From positions 186,001 through 250,000 of the forward strand of contig NC_008699.1 of assembly GCF_000015265.1 (NCBI RefSeq): a stretch of DNA of 64,000 nt, in the 5' to 3' direction. Source of the stretch: Nocardioides sp. JS614. GTDB lineage: Bacteria; Actinomycetota; Actinomycetes; Propionibacteriales; Nocardioidaceae. Below, piece after piece: positions 39,791-50,112 of this stretch; the first letter of the stretch is position 1; the number at the start of each line of letters is the position of its first letter. The notes below the pieces were generated by a model. That model saw nothing but the letters and a program-made list of their open reading frames with translations. It was not told where the DNA came from and ran no database searches. A program made the translations under genes and the position numbers.

Positions 39791-40626
39791 TCCGCACCCG
39801 CGACGTCGAGGTCGGCGACCTGTCCTTCCGGCTCTACGAGACCGGCGAGACCGGGGCCGAGGCCGTGCTGTTCCTGCACGGCTCGGGCCCCGGCGCCACC
39901 GGCCTGTCGAACTGGGAACGGATCATCGAGGACCTCGGCGACCGGTTCCACTGCCTGGCACCCGACATGATCGGGTTCGGCGACTCCGCGCACCCGGTCG
40001 ACCCGCCGCGTGGGATGGGTCCCTTCAACGAGCTGCGCGCCCAGGCGCTGCTGGGCCTGCTCGACGTGCTCGGCCTGGAGAAGGTGCACCTGGTCGGCAA
40101 CTCGATGGGCGGCCAGCTCGCGCTGCTCATGGTGCTCGCCCAGCCCGACCGGGTCGGCAAGATCCTGCTGATGGGCAGCGGCGGCGCCCCGGACCTGCCC
40201 GTCTCCCCGGGCCTGGCCCACCTGCGCACGTTCTACGACGCGCCTTCGGCGGAGAGTCTCGAGCGGCTGCTCGAGCAGTTCGTCTTCGACCTCGAGCCGA
40301 TGCGTCCGGTGATCGACCGGGTGGTCAAGGAGCGGATGGCGTACGTCGAGCGCGCCGACGTGCGCCGCTCGCACGCCGCCAGCTTCGACCCCGACGGGCC
40401 GCGGCGTTTCTTCACCCCCGAGGAGCTGGCCGGCATCGAGCACGACGTCCTCGTCGTGCACGGCCGCGACGACCGGATCATCCCGACCCAGGCGAGCCGG
40501 TGGTTCGCCGACCACCTGCCGAACGCGAACCTCTACGTGATCGGCCGGTGCGGGCACTGGACCCAGATCGAGCACCCGACGACGTTCGAGACGCTGTTGA
40601 CCGGTCTCGTCGACGGCGTGATCTAG
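39787..40626 (+). CDS. Meta-cleavage product hydrolase-like alpha/beta hydrolase, second copy
   Basis: 279 residues, paralogue of the hydrolase at 37704. LFLHGSGPGATGLSNWERII, nucleophile motif LVGNSMGGQLAL, LVVHGRDDRIIP and RCGHWTQIEHPTTF keep the full catalytic triad. GTG 39787 overlaps the monooxygenase stop. The duplication of a monooxygenase-hydrolase pair suggests two successive C-C or ester cleavages during degradation of a multi-ring or side-chain-bearing aromatic. Confidence 0.92.
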   Translation: MIRTRDVEVGDLSFRLYETGETGAEAVLFLHGSGPGATGLSNWERIIEDLGDRFHCLAPDMIGFGDSAHPVDPPRGMGPFNELRAQALLGLLDVLGLEKVHLVGNSMGGQLALLMVLAQPDRVGKILLMGSGGAPDLPVSPGLAHLRTFYDAPSAESLERLLEQFVFDLEPMRPVIDRVVKERMAYVERADVRRSHAASFDPDGPRRFFTPEELAGIEHDVLVVHGRDDRIIPTQASRWFADHLPNANLYVIGRCGHWTQIEHPTTFETLLTGLVDGVI

Positions 40627-40636
40627 GAGTCGCGGG

Positions 40637-41491
40637 ATGCGGATCGCCAACCACGACGGACGCGCCGTACTCGTGCTGGGCGAGGACAAGGGCGTCGACA
40701 TCGAGCGCGCCAGCCACGGCGAGCTCGGCCCCTCGATCGCCGACCTCTACCCGCGCTGGGACGAGGTCGTGGCGTGGGTGTCCACGCTCGGCGACGTCGG
40801 CGACCTGGTGGCCGACGTCGTCATCGACCCCGACCTGCTGGGCGCGCCGTCGCCGCGGCCCACGCAGGCGATCGCGATCGGGCTCAACTACGAGGAGCAC
40901 GCCCACGAGACCGGCTACCAGGTGCCGACCCAGCTGCCGCCGGTGTTCGCGAAGTTCGCCAGCAGCATCACCGGGCCGCGCGGCCTCGTCGACCTGCCGC
41001 CCGGCGGCCACACCGACTGGGAGGTGGAGGTCGTCGCGGTCATCGGCCGCACGGCGCACCGCATCTCGCCCGACGAGGCCTGGGGCCACGTCGCCGGCCT
41101 CACCGTCGGCCAGGACCTCTCGGAGCGGATCTCCCAGATGGCCGGTCCGGCTCCTCAGTTCGGCCTGGCCAAGTCGTTCCCCGGCTTCAGCCCGATGGGG
41201 CCGTGGCTGGTCACCCCCGAGGAGCTCGCCGATCCCGACGACCTGGCGCTGGGCTGTGCGATCGACGGCGAGACCGTCCAGGACGGGCGCACCAGCAAGC
41301 TGATCTTCTCGATCCCGCGCAGCATCGCCGCCCTGTCGCAGGTGCTCACCCTGCTGCCCGGCGACGTGGTCTTCACCGGCACCCCCGACGGCGTCGGGCT
41401 CGGCCGCTCCCCGCAGCGCTTCCTCCGCCCCGGCGAGACGCTGCGCACCTGGGTCGAGGGGATCGGCGAGATGGTGCACACCTTCCGCTGA
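40637..41491 (+). CDS. Fumarylacetoacetate hydrolase-family protein
   Basis: 284 residues of the FAH fold (hydratase, decarboxylase or acylpyruvate hydrolase). The C-terminal catalytic domain starts IAIGLNYEEHAHETG, with metal ligands in VEVVAVIGR and DLSERI, and ends FTGTPDGVGLGRSPQRFLRPGETLRTWVEGIG. The extra N-terminal 70 residues are typical of the YcgM/HpcE-type group. Last gene of the rightward operon, ten bases after the second hydrolase. Likely processes the 2-hydroxydienoate or acylpyruvate product of the C-C hydrolases. Confidence 0.9.
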   Translation: MRIANHDGRAVLVLGEDKGVDIERASHGELGPSIADLYPRWDEVVAWVSTLGDVGDLVADVVIDPDLLGAPSPRPTQAIAIGLNYEEHAHETGYQVPTQLPPVFAKFASSITGPRGLVDLPPGGHTDWEVEVVAVIGRTAHRISPDEAWGHVAGLTVGQDLSERISQMAGPAPQFGLAKSFPGFSPMGPWLVTPEELADPDDLALGCAIDGETVQDGRTSKLIFSIPRSIAALSQVLTLLPGDVVFTGTPDGVGLGRSPQRFLRPGETLRTWVEGIGEMVHTFR

Positions 41492-41623
41492 GCGCTGCGC
41501 GGGCGCGAGGATCTCGACCAGCTCGAACACCAGTGCCTGCCGTCGGTCGAGCAGCGAGCGCAGCGAGCGTCGTCGAGACCCCGGCAGCCAAGGCAGGGCG
41601 CCGACCACCGACTCACGCCAGAA

Positions 41624-41929
41624 TCAGCCGGCAACGAACAGCAGCGCTACGAATGCGGCCAGGGGGACGAGCATCAGCGCGAGGCCGAGACGCCCGCGGT
41701 TGCGCCCGGGCCCGGCGCGGGCGACCGCGTAGGTCAGCGGCGCGCCGAAGAACCCGAGCGGCAGCCAGACCAGGCCGAGGACCCGCACCCAGGTGGGCGG
41801 GTCGACGAGGTCGCTGAGGCTCAGCACGAAGATGAAGATCGTGGCGGCGAGGAAGAGCAGGCCGAGGCCGAGGGTCGCGGTCCCGGCGCGCGTGGAGACC
41901 GTGTCCAGGTCGGCTGATCGCGTGTCCAT
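41624..41929 (-). CDS. Small three-helix membrane protein
   Basis: 101 residues with three hydrophobic segments (about 17-38, 47-68, 81-100) and an Arg-rich loop between the second and third (GPGRNRGRLG). No recognised family. Divergent from helR across a repeat-rich 296-base region. Function unknown; chance proximity to helR is as likely as a link. Confidence 0.6.
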   Translation of the reverse strand: MDTRSADLDTVSTRAGTATLGLGLLFLAATIFIFVLSLSDLVDPPTWVRVLGLVWLPLGFFGAPLTYAVARAGPGRNRGRLGLALMLVPLAAFVALLFVAG

Positions 41930-42056
41930 GGCGGGTCCCTCGTCTGTCCCGATCCCATCGTGACGCGCGCCGTCGTACGCGGGTAGAGGCGTTCGTCACC
42001 GGCGAGCCGGGGCGAACGGCGCGGCCGGGCCGCAGACGACCAGACCCCACGCGACC

Positions 42057-42101
42057 GGGCCACAGAAGACTGGGCCACAGAAGACTGGGCCACAGACGAC
42101 G
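42057..42101. repeat. Three tandem 15-bp repeats
   Basis: GGGCCACAGAAGACT twice in a row, then GGGCCACAGACGACG. They sit in the divergent region upstream of helR and the small membrane gene. A degenerate fourth unit (GGGCCGCAGACGACC) lies at about 42027. Confidence 0.85.
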
Positions 42102-42103
42102 AA

Positions 42104-42126
42104 GGAAGGGAGCGCCGCTCCCTTCC
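42104..42126. other. Hairpin upstream of helR
   Basis: GGAAGGGAGCG-C-CGCTCCCTTCC, an 11-bp exact inverted repeat with a single central base, 24 bases before the rifamycin-associated element. Could be an insulating terminator or a protein site. Confidence 0.6.
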
Positions 42127-42149
42127 ACCATCAACGTATAACGCACCGA

Positions 42150-42169
42150 GGGGCTTGCGGCAAGGCCCC
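42150..42169 (+). promoter_or_regulatory. Rifamycin-associated element (RAE)
   Basis: GGGGCTTGCGGCAAGGCCCC, matching as far as I can recall the RAE found upstream of rifamycin-inducible genes in actinobacteria. A TATAAC box at 42137-42142 is a plausible -10. It lies 56 bases before the helR start, the expected position. The rest of 41930-42225 holds the tandem repeat and hairpin listed separately. Confidence 0.8.
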
Positions 42170-42225
42170 CGACCGGGCGCAGAATCTCCCGCCGTAGCCG
42201 AGCAGCCGACGGGGGAGCACGAGGC

Positions 42226-44379
42226 ATGGAGCCAACGACCACCAGCGCGTTCGACCTTCCGGCGCACCTCGCCGCCAAGGCCGACCCGGGACTGATCGGC
42301 CGCGACGAACGGCACTTCGCGGCGATCGCGGAGAGCTTGAAGGTCACCATCGCCGAGCTGACGGACCGGCTCGACGCGGCCCGCCGGGCACCGGGCGGCA
42401 ACGGCCAGGAGGCGTTGGAGCGCGACCAGGAGGTCCACCGGCTGACCGCCCGGCTCCGCGCCCTGCGCCGCTACGGCCTCGACCTCTGCCTCGGGCACGT
42501 CGTCGGCGCTGACGACGGCGAGCCGGCGTACGTCGGCCGGCTCGGCCTCACCGACACGGCGGGACGCCGGCTCCTGCTGGACTGGCGCTCGCCGGCGGCC
42601 GAGCCGTTCTTCGGCGCCACCCACGCCAACCCGATGGGCCTGGCGAGCCGGCGCCGGTACCGCTGGACCCGCGGCCGGGTCACCGACTACTGGGACGAGG
42701 TCTTCACCGCGGACGGCCTCGACGGCCACGCGGCGGCGCTGGACGACCAGTCGGCGTTCATCGCCAGCCTCGGCGCGACCCGCTCGCCGCGGATGCGCGA
42801 CGTGCTCGGAACCATCCAGGCCGACCAGGACGCGATCATCCGCGCGAGCTCGCGCGGAGCGCTGGTCGTCGACGGTGGACCGGGCACGGGGAAGACCGTC
42901 GTCGCGCTGCACCGCACCGCCTACCTCCTGTACGCCGACCCGCGCCTGGGCCACCGCCGCGGCGGCGTGCTCTTCGTCGGGCCGCACCAGCCCTACCTCG
43001 CCTACGTCTCCGACGTGCTGCCCAGCCTCGGGGAGGAAGGGGTACAGACCGCGACCGTGGGCGACCTCGTGCCCGAGGGCGCCACCGCGCCGCCCGAGGC
43101 CGACCCGGCGGTCGCCCGGCTGAAGGCGTCGGCCCGGATGGTGGCGGCGATCGAGCCCGCCGTCCGGCTCTACGAGGAGCTGCCGACCGAGGGCATGGCG
43201 GTCGAGACGCCGTACGCCGACCTGTGGGTGAGCGTCGAGGACTGGGCCGAGGCGTTCGGTGCGGCGGACCCGGCGCTCCCGCACAACGAGGCCCGCGACG
43301 ACGTGTGGCTGGCGCTGGTCGCGATCCTCCTCGACAAGGCCGACCCCGACGACGTGCCGGTCGACCGGCTCCGCCGTTCCCTGGCGCACCACGAGGGGCT
43401 GGTCAGCGCCTTCGACCGGGCGTGGACCGTGATCGACCCGTACGACCTGGTCGGTGACCTGTGGTCGGTGCCGGCGTACCTCCGCCGCTGCGCACCCTGG
43501 CTCGAGCCGGACGAGGTGCGGCTGCTGCAGCGCGCGGACGCCCAGGCATGGACGGTCTCCGACCTGCCCCTGCTCGACGCGGCCCGGCAGCAGCTCGGCG
43601 ATCCCGGGGCGTCCCGGCGCCGACGCCGGCGGGAGGCGGCGCTCCAGGCGCAGGCGGAGGAGATGTCGCACGTGGTCGACCACCTGATCGCCACCGACGA
43701 CTCCGAGATGCAGGTGATGTCCATGCTGCGCGTCGAGGACCTGCAGGGCGCGCTGGTCGACGAGGACGTCGTCCCGGCTGCGGACCCGGACCAGCTGGCC
43801 GGTCCGTTCGCGCACGTCGTCGTGGACGAGGCGCAGGAGCTGACCGATGCCGAGTGGCAGATGCTCCTGCTGCGCTGCCCCTCGCGCAGCCTCACCGTGG
43901 TCGGTGACCGGGCCCAGGCCCGGCACGGGTTCGCCGAGAGCTGGCAGGAGCGGCTCCAGCGGATCGGCCTCGACCGGGTCGAGGTCGCGGCGCTGAACCT
44001 CAACTACCGGACCCCCGCGGAGGTGATGGCCGAGGCCGAGCCGGTGATCCGGGCGGCGCTCCCTGACGCCAACGTGCCGACGTCGGTGCGCAGGTCCGGG
44101 ATCCCGGTCCACCACGGGTCCGTGGCGGACCTGGAGGTGATCGTGGACGACTGGCTGGCCGAGCACGCCGAGGGGACCGTGTGCATCGTCGGCGACCACC
44201 CGCTCGCGCCCCGGCCCCGGGTCCGCTCGCTGGCCCCGGAGCTGGTGAAGGGCCTGGAGTTCGACCTCGTCGTCCTGGTCGACCCGGGCCGCTTCGGCGA
44301 CGGCGTCGAGGGCGCGGTCGACCGCTACGTCGCGATGACCCGGGCGACCCAGCGGCTGGTGCTGCTCACGAGCCGGTGA
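42226..44379 (+). CDS. helR: RNA polymerase recycling ATPase HelR (HelD-like)
   Basis: 717-residue superfamily 1 helicase-like ATPase that dislodges RNA polymerase from nucleic acid; actinobacterial HelR confers rifamycin tolerance by displacing the drug from polymerase. It begins with a coiled-coil arm (about 25-85: EESLKVTIAELTDRLDAARR ... RLTARLRALRRYG), then Walker A GGPGTGKTVVALHR near residue 222, Walker B AHVVVDEAQELTDAEW near 530, motif III VVGDRAQARHG, and C-terminal motifs ELVKGLEFDLVVLVDP and YVAMTRATQRLVLLTS. The RAE upstream fits rifamycin-inducible expression. Its 3' end overlaps the convergent membrane gene by 14 bases. Confidence 0.92.
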   Translation: MEPTTTSAFDLPAHLAAKADPGLIGRDERHFAAIAESLKVTIAELTDRLDAARRAPGGNGQEALERDQEVHRLTARLRALRRYGLDLCLGHVVGADDGEPAYVGRLGLTDTAGRRLLLDWRSPAAEPFFGATHANPMGLASRRRYRWTRGRVTDYWDEVFTADGLDGHAAALDDQSAFIASLGATRSPRMRDVLGTIQADQDAIIRASSRGALVVDGGPGTGKTVVALHRTAYLLYADPRLGHRRGGVLFVGPHQPYLAYVSDVLPSLGEEGVQTATVGDLVPEGATAPPEADPAVARLKASARMVAAIEPAVRLYEELPTEGMAVETPYADLWVSVEDWAEAFGAADPALPHNEARDDVWLALVAILLDKADPDDVPVDRLRRSLAHHEGLVSAFDRAWTVIDPYDLVGDLWSVPAYLRRCAPWLEPDEVRLLQRADAQAWTVSDLPLLDAARQQLGDPGASRRRRRREAALQAQAEEMSHVVDHLIATDDSEMQVMSMLRVEDLQGALVDEDVVPAADPDQLAGPFAHVVVDEAQELTDAEWQMLLLRCPSRSLTVVGDRAQARHGFAESWQERLQRIGLDRVEVAALNLNYRTPAEVMAEAEPVIRAALPDANVPTSVRRSGIPVHHGSVADLEVIVDDWLAEHAEGTVCIVGDHPLAPRPRVRSLAPELVKGLEFDLVVLVDPGRFGDGVEGAVDRYVAMTRATQRLVLLTSR

Positions 44380-44893
44380 GGCCGCCGGCCGTCGGTACGC
44401 CGCGGTCCCGGTGTCGGTGCCGGGGTCGGTCGGGTCCGGCCGCCGACGGCTCGGGCGGGTGCCGCTCGGCGCGCAGCAGCAGCACGAGGGCCACCAGCAT
44501 CACGGCCGCCCACGCCCAGAGCATCCCGCCGAACGCGAGCTGGCCGACGTGGAACCCGATGAGACCGATCAGGCCGGCCTGCGTCCACCGGCCGCCGGAC
44601 AGGACCAGCACCCCCGCGGCCGCCTCGAACCCGATCAGCAGGCCGATGAACACGCCCTGGTGGGGCAGCACCACCGACTCCCACGTGTCGCGCACGAACC
44701 CGAAGGGGGACGGGTCGGCGAAGTCGTCGTAGTAGCCGTTGTCCAGCGCCAGGTAGATCGCGTTCACGCCGAACGCGAGGAAGAGCAGGCCCAGGGCGCC
44801 CCGGGCCACGTACCGCGCTCGCCGGCTCGTGCGGGCGCGCAGGGCGGCGGCGAAGGTGGTCCCACCCAGCACCAGCCACATGATCTTCTCCAT
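44366..44893 (-). CDS. Four-helix membrane protein (DoxX-like layout)
   Basis: 175 residues. ATG 44893 begins MEKIMWLVLGG. Four hydrophobic helices span about residues 2-145, followed by a basic, Pro-rich tail (RHPPEPSAAGPDRPRHRHRDRG). The layout is like DoxX/membrane-integral proteins but no signature residue supports it. It converges with and slightly overlaps helR. Confidence 0.65.
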   Translation of the reverse strand: MEKIMWLVLGGTTFAAALRARTSRRARYVARGALGLLFLAFGVNAIYLALDNGYYDDFADPSPFGFVRDTWESVVLPHQGVFIGLLIGFEAAAGVLVLSGGRWTQAGLIGLIGFHVGQLAFGGMLWAWAAVMLVALVLLLRAERHPPEPSAAGPDRPRHRHRDRGVPTAGGLTGS

Positions 44894-44974
44894 GGCAGCC
44901 TCCGCCGTCAGCGTGGCAGCGCACGCCGCGGCCCGGCAGAGGCGAAGGACACGGGACTCTTGCGTGGGCGGCGC

Positions 44975-45024
44975 GGGTCGTGTGCCCCAGCACGCGCCAT
45001 GGCGCGTCCTCAGGCACACGACCC
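44975..45024. repeat. Dispersed 50-bp palindrome, copy 2
   Basis: Same GGGTCGTGTGCC...GGCACACGACCC architecture around CCATGG as copies at 10469 and 58106, with two or three arm mismatches. Lies between the four-helix membrane gene and the 3' end of livF. Confidence 0.9.
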
Positions 45025-45041
45025 GGATCGGCGCCGAGGGA

Positions 45042-45837
45042 TCAGAACAGGTCCCAGAAGTCCGGACGCCGCCGCATCTGGGCGGCGGGCTCCTCGAGGA
45101 TCACCCGGCCCGAGCGCATCACGTAGGCGCGGTCCGCGATCTGCAGCGCCTGCTTGACGTTCTGCTCCAGCAGCAGGATGCCGAGTCCCGACGACGTGGC
45201 CAGCGCGCGCAGCCGGCCGAAGATCGCCTCCACGATCGACGGCGCGAGGCCGAGCGAGGGCTCGTCGAGCAGCAGCAGCCGGGGCTGGGCCATCAGCGCG
45301 ATGCCGAGGCTGACCATCCGCTGCTGGCCGCCGGAGAGCTGGCCGGCCAGCTGCGAGCTGCGCTCGGACAGGAGCGGGAACGCCTCCTCGACCTCGCGCA
45401 GCCGCGCGGCGGAGTCGGCGTCCCGGGGTGCGTTGGCCGCACCGAGCAGCAGGTTGTCGCGGATCGAGAGGTCGGGGAACACGAAGCGCTCCGAGGGGAC
45501 CAGCGCGACACCGGCGCGGACCAGACGGCGGACCGGCTGCCCGGTCAAGTCCTCCCCGGCGACCGAGACCTCGCCCGAGCGGGCCCGCAGCGCGCCGAGC
45601 ACGGTGCGGATGGTCGTGGTCTTGCCCGCGCCGTTGTGGCCCATCAGCGCCACGATCTCGCCGGCACGGACCTCCAGGTCGACGCCGTACAGCACCTGCT
45701 TGGGGCCGTACGCCGCCGCCAGGTCGCGCACCCGCAGCAGCGGCGGCTCGGCGATCGTCCGCACGTCGCCGGCCTGGTGATCGGTCACGTCGCTGGTCAC
45801 GTCGCTGGTCACGTCGCTGGTCACGTCATTGGTCACG

Positions 45838-45848
<11 letters not shown>
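45042..45848 (-). CDS. livF: Branched-chain-type ABC transporter ATPase (LivF)
   Basis: 268-residue ABC subunit. Walker A GHNGAGKTTT, signature LSGGQQRMVSL, Walker B RLLLLDEPSLGLAP and switch LLEQNVKQAL give a standard LivF. The N-terminal 22 residues are DVTSDVTSD repeats encoded by a 12-base tandem GTCACGTCGCTG array; each repeat supplies a GTG, so several alternative starts exist. The annotated GTG 45848 overlaps the livMG stop by 11 bases. With livMG, livH and the binding protein it imports an amino acid, amide or aromatic acid; its place between catabolic operators suggests the pathway substrate. Confidence 0.93.
45783..45842. repeat. 12-bp tandem repeat at the livF 5' end
   Basis: Five units of GTCACGTCGCTG or GTCACGTCATTG, in frame, encoding VTSD/VTND on the minus strand. 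Confidence 0.88.
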
Positions 45849-47535
<1,687 letters not shown>

Positions 47536-47537
47536 GG

Positions 47538-48467
47538 TCAGACCGCCTTCTCGAGCCGGGCGCGGGGCCGGGGGGACAGCAGCCGACCCCAACGGCCGCG
47601 ACCGGACAGGGCCACCAGGTAGACGACGAGCACGGTGAACACCGCCGTCTGGGTCCACTGCACCGAGACCCACATCGACGACCACTGCTCGAGCAGCCCG
47701 AGGCCGAGTCCCACGGGGAGCGCGCGCAGCGGGCTGGTGCGGGTGCCGGCGAGGAAGGCGACCACGAAGCCGTAGATCACGACCTTGTCGCCCATCACCG
47801 GCTCGACGGTGTACAGCAGGCCGTACCAGAGCGCGCCGGCGCCGGAGAACAGCCCGGCGATCGCGAAGACGGTGAGGTTCACCCGGGTGACGCCGATGCC
47901 GAGGAGGCCGGCGAGCCCCGGGTTGCTCCGGACCGCGCGGATCGAGCGGCCGAGCGGGGTGAGCGCGAGGAACGCCGCGAGCGCGACGACCAGGCCGACG
48001 CAGGTGAGGACCTGGTAGAGCTCGAAGCTCGAGACCCGCACCGGGCCGTACTCCGAGATCGTCATCGCGGGGCCGTAGAACGGCACGCTGCTGGTGCCGG
48101 CGACCAGCTGCAGGGCGGCGATGCCGGCGGCGCTGACGCCGATCGAGGTGACCAGGACGGCGAGCATCGCGCGGTCCCCGGCACGCCGGGCGACCGGCTG
48201 GTAGACCAGCAGCTCGATCAGCACGCTGAGCACCACGGCGGCGGCGAGTCCGAGCAGCGCCGCCGGCCAGAACGACACGCCCTGGCGGTCCATCGCCAGG
48301 AACGCGGCGTACGGAGCGAACGTGTAGGTGAGCGTGTAGGCGAAGTGGAAGCGCGCCGTCACGCCCAGCACCAGCGCCAGCCCGGCGCCGAGGGCCGCGT
48401 AGAACGACCCGCGGACCAGGCCGTTCGCGGTGAGCTGCCAGAAGTCGGCGCTGATCAGGCTGTCCAT
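47538..48467 (-). CDS. livH: Branched-chain-type ABC permease (LivH)
   Basis: 309-residue inner-membrane permease with about eight helices. LGLAAAVVLSVLIELLVYQPVARR and the coupling region LGRSIRAVRSNPGLAGLLGI (EAA-like loop) are characteristic. MDSLISADFWQLTANGL begins at ATG 48467. It lies two bases upstream of the LivM-LivG fusion, confirming a shared transcript. Confidence 0.92.
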   Translation of the reverse strand: MDSLISADFWQLTANGLVRGSFYAALGAGLALVLGVTARFHFAYTLTYTFAPYAAFLAMDRQGVSFWPAALLGLAAAVVLSVLIELLVYQPVARRAGDRAMLAVLVTSIGVSAAGIAALQLVAGTSSVPFYGPAMTISEYGPVRVSSFELYQVLTCVGLVVALAAFLALTPLGRSIRAVRSNPGLAGLLGIGVTRVNLTVFAIAGLFSGAGALWYGLLYTVEPVMGDKVVIYGFVVAFLAGTRTSPLRALPVGLGLGLLEQWSSMWVSVQWTQTAVFTVLVVYLVALSGRGRWGRLLSPRPRARLEKAV

Positions 48468-48533
48468 CGGGTTCCTCGGTGGTCGGTACGACGGGAAGGG
48501 GGCGCGCCGCGGCCGGCGCGCCCCCGGGGCCGC

Positions 48534-49880
48534 TCAGTTCAGGGCGAAGCCGGCGGCGTTGACGTCGAAGGTCGCGAGCGTGGAGACCGCACCGTCCTGG
48601 TACTCGTAGACACCCATCGGCCGGCTGGCGACGCCGTGCGTCTTCAGGTCGATCGCGAGGGTTCCCGGGCCGTCGCCCTCGCCGGCTCCGTAGACGGACG
48701 CGAAGGTCGGGTCGGCCTCGAGCGCGGCCTTGAGCGCGGCGCTGTCGTTCGGGTCACCGCCGTCGGCGACCACGCGGCGCACCAGGTCCCAGAACATCAG
48801 GACCTCCTCGTAGGCGTTGGCCGCGTAGAAGTCCGGCTTCACGCCGTACGCCTTCTCGTAGGAGTCGACGAACAGCTCGGCGAGCGGGTTGGCCGGGTTC
48901 TCGGCGTCGAAGTAGTCCATGGCGAAGTGGAAGCCGTCGGAGTCCAGCACGCCCTTGGAGGCCTTGACCGCCTCCTCGGTGAACTCGATGCCCATCAGCA
49001 GTGAGTCGAGCCCGGCGGCCTTGGCCTGGGCGGCGAACGCACCCGGCGCTCCGCCACCGAAGGCGACGAGCAGCATGTCGGGCTGGTTCTCCTTGATCTT
49101 GCTGATCACGCTCGCGTAGTCCTGCGACGTCGGGGCGACGGTCTCCCACAACCCGTTGAACTGCAGGCCGGAGGCGTCGATCTTCGCGGTGATGTCGGCC
49201 TTGATCGGGTCGTTGAACGGGCCCAGGTCGACGCCCACCAGGCCGACGGTCGTCGCCTCGGGGTCGCTCTGCTTGAGCCACTCGAGCGCGCCGGGGACGG
49301 CGTCGGACGGGGCGACCTCGCGGGTGCCGAAGAAGTAGTCCACGCCCTGGGTGAAGACCTGGGCGCCGCCGACGCCGTCGAGGCTGAGGATCTGGTCCTT
49401 CGCGGTGTTCTCCAGCATCGCGCCGAGGCCGTCACCCATCGAGGTGATCTTGGCGGGCACGCCCGCGGCGGCGAGCTCCTCGGCGGCCTGCTTGGCGGCG
49501 ACCGGGTCGGGACCCTTGATGTCCTTGGTGAGGACCTCGATGGTCGGGCCGCCGGCGGCCTTGACCTGCTCGACGGCCAGGTCGATCGCGTTCTTCATCG
49601 ACTCGCCGTTGGCCGCCGAGGGGCCGGACAGGGTGAGCGCCGCGCCCATCTTCCAGGTGAGGTCGCCGCCGAGGTCGGTGCCCTCGGGGATGGCGAGCAG
49701 GTCGACCAGGTCGGCCGCCTGGGCCTGGGTCTCGGCGGCGCTGACCTCGGGCTTGTCCTCGCCGCAGGCCGACAGGCTCAGGGCCAGCGCGAGGGCCGCG
49801 CCGAGCGCGACGGACCGGCGTACGGACCTGCTGGTGGATCGGGCGCGGGGGCCGCGCCGGGTGCTGGGAAGGACCGACAT
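48534..49880 (-). CDS. Branched-chain-type ABC substrate-binding lipoprotein
   Basis: 448 residues. The signal peptide ends LALSLSAC, with the lipidated Cys near residue 38. The type I periplasmic-binding fold follows (WKMGAALTLSGPSAANGESMKNAIDLAVEQVKAAGG, then FGGGAPGAFAAQAKAAGLD). The family also binds aromatic acids, amides and urea, so the ligand need not be an amino acid. First gene of the transporter operon, with two operator copies (49957-50004) in front shared with the divergent tetR pair. Confidence 0.9.
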   Translation of the reverse strand: MSVLPSTRRGPRARSTSRSVRRSVALGAALALALSLSACGEDKPEVSAAETQAQAADLVDLLAIPEGTDLGGDLTWKMGAALTLSGPSAANGESMKNAIDLAVEQVKAAGGPTIEVLTKDIKGPDPVAAKQAAEELAAAGVPAKITSMGDGLGAMLENTAKDQILSLDGVGGAQVFTQGVDYFFGTREVAPSDAVPGALEWLKQSDPEATTVGLVGVDLGPFNDPIKADITAKIDASGLQFNGLWETVAPTSQDYASVISKIKENQPDMLLVAFGGGAPGAFAAQAKAAGLDSLLMGIEFTEEAVKASKGVLDSDGFHFAMDYFDAENPANPLAELFVDSYEKAYGVKPDFYAANAYEEVLMFWDLVRRVVADGGDPNDSAALKAALEADPTFASVYGAGEGDGPGTLAIDLKTHGVASRPMGVYEYQDGAVSTLATFDVNAAGFALN

Positions 49881-49907
49881 CAGTTCTGCTCCATCTCACC
49901 GCGGTGC

Positions 49908-49937
49908 GGTGCTCGACAACGGGGTGCTCGACAACGG
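49908..49937. repeat. Tandem 15-bp duplication in the binding-protein leader
   Basis: GGTGCTCGACAACGG occurs twice without gap, between the binding-protein start codon and its operators. Confidence 0.85.
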
Positions 49938-49956
49938 GTGACCCTCGTCCGTGTCC

Positions 49957-50004
49957 CGTATCGATCACTACGGAGAGATGGACTTTCCTGTAGTGATCAC
50001 TACA
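49957..50004. promoter_or_regulatory. Double TetR-type operator between transporter and tetR genes
   Basis: A perfect 16-bp palindrome TGTAGTGATCACTACA (49989-50004) and a degenerate copy CGTATCGATCACTACG (49957-49972), 32 bases apart (three helical turns). The region separates the leftward transporter operon from the rightward tetR pair, as expected for an autoregulated repressor. Confidence 0.78.
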
Positions 50005-50112
50005 GATAGGGTTGGCGCACGCTAACCCGGTTGTGGCCCTCGCCACAAGGGGTAGGAGCATTTGTTGTCATTGCGTTCCCCGGGCACGGGCCCGGTGGGA
50101 GAGGGTGGGTCC

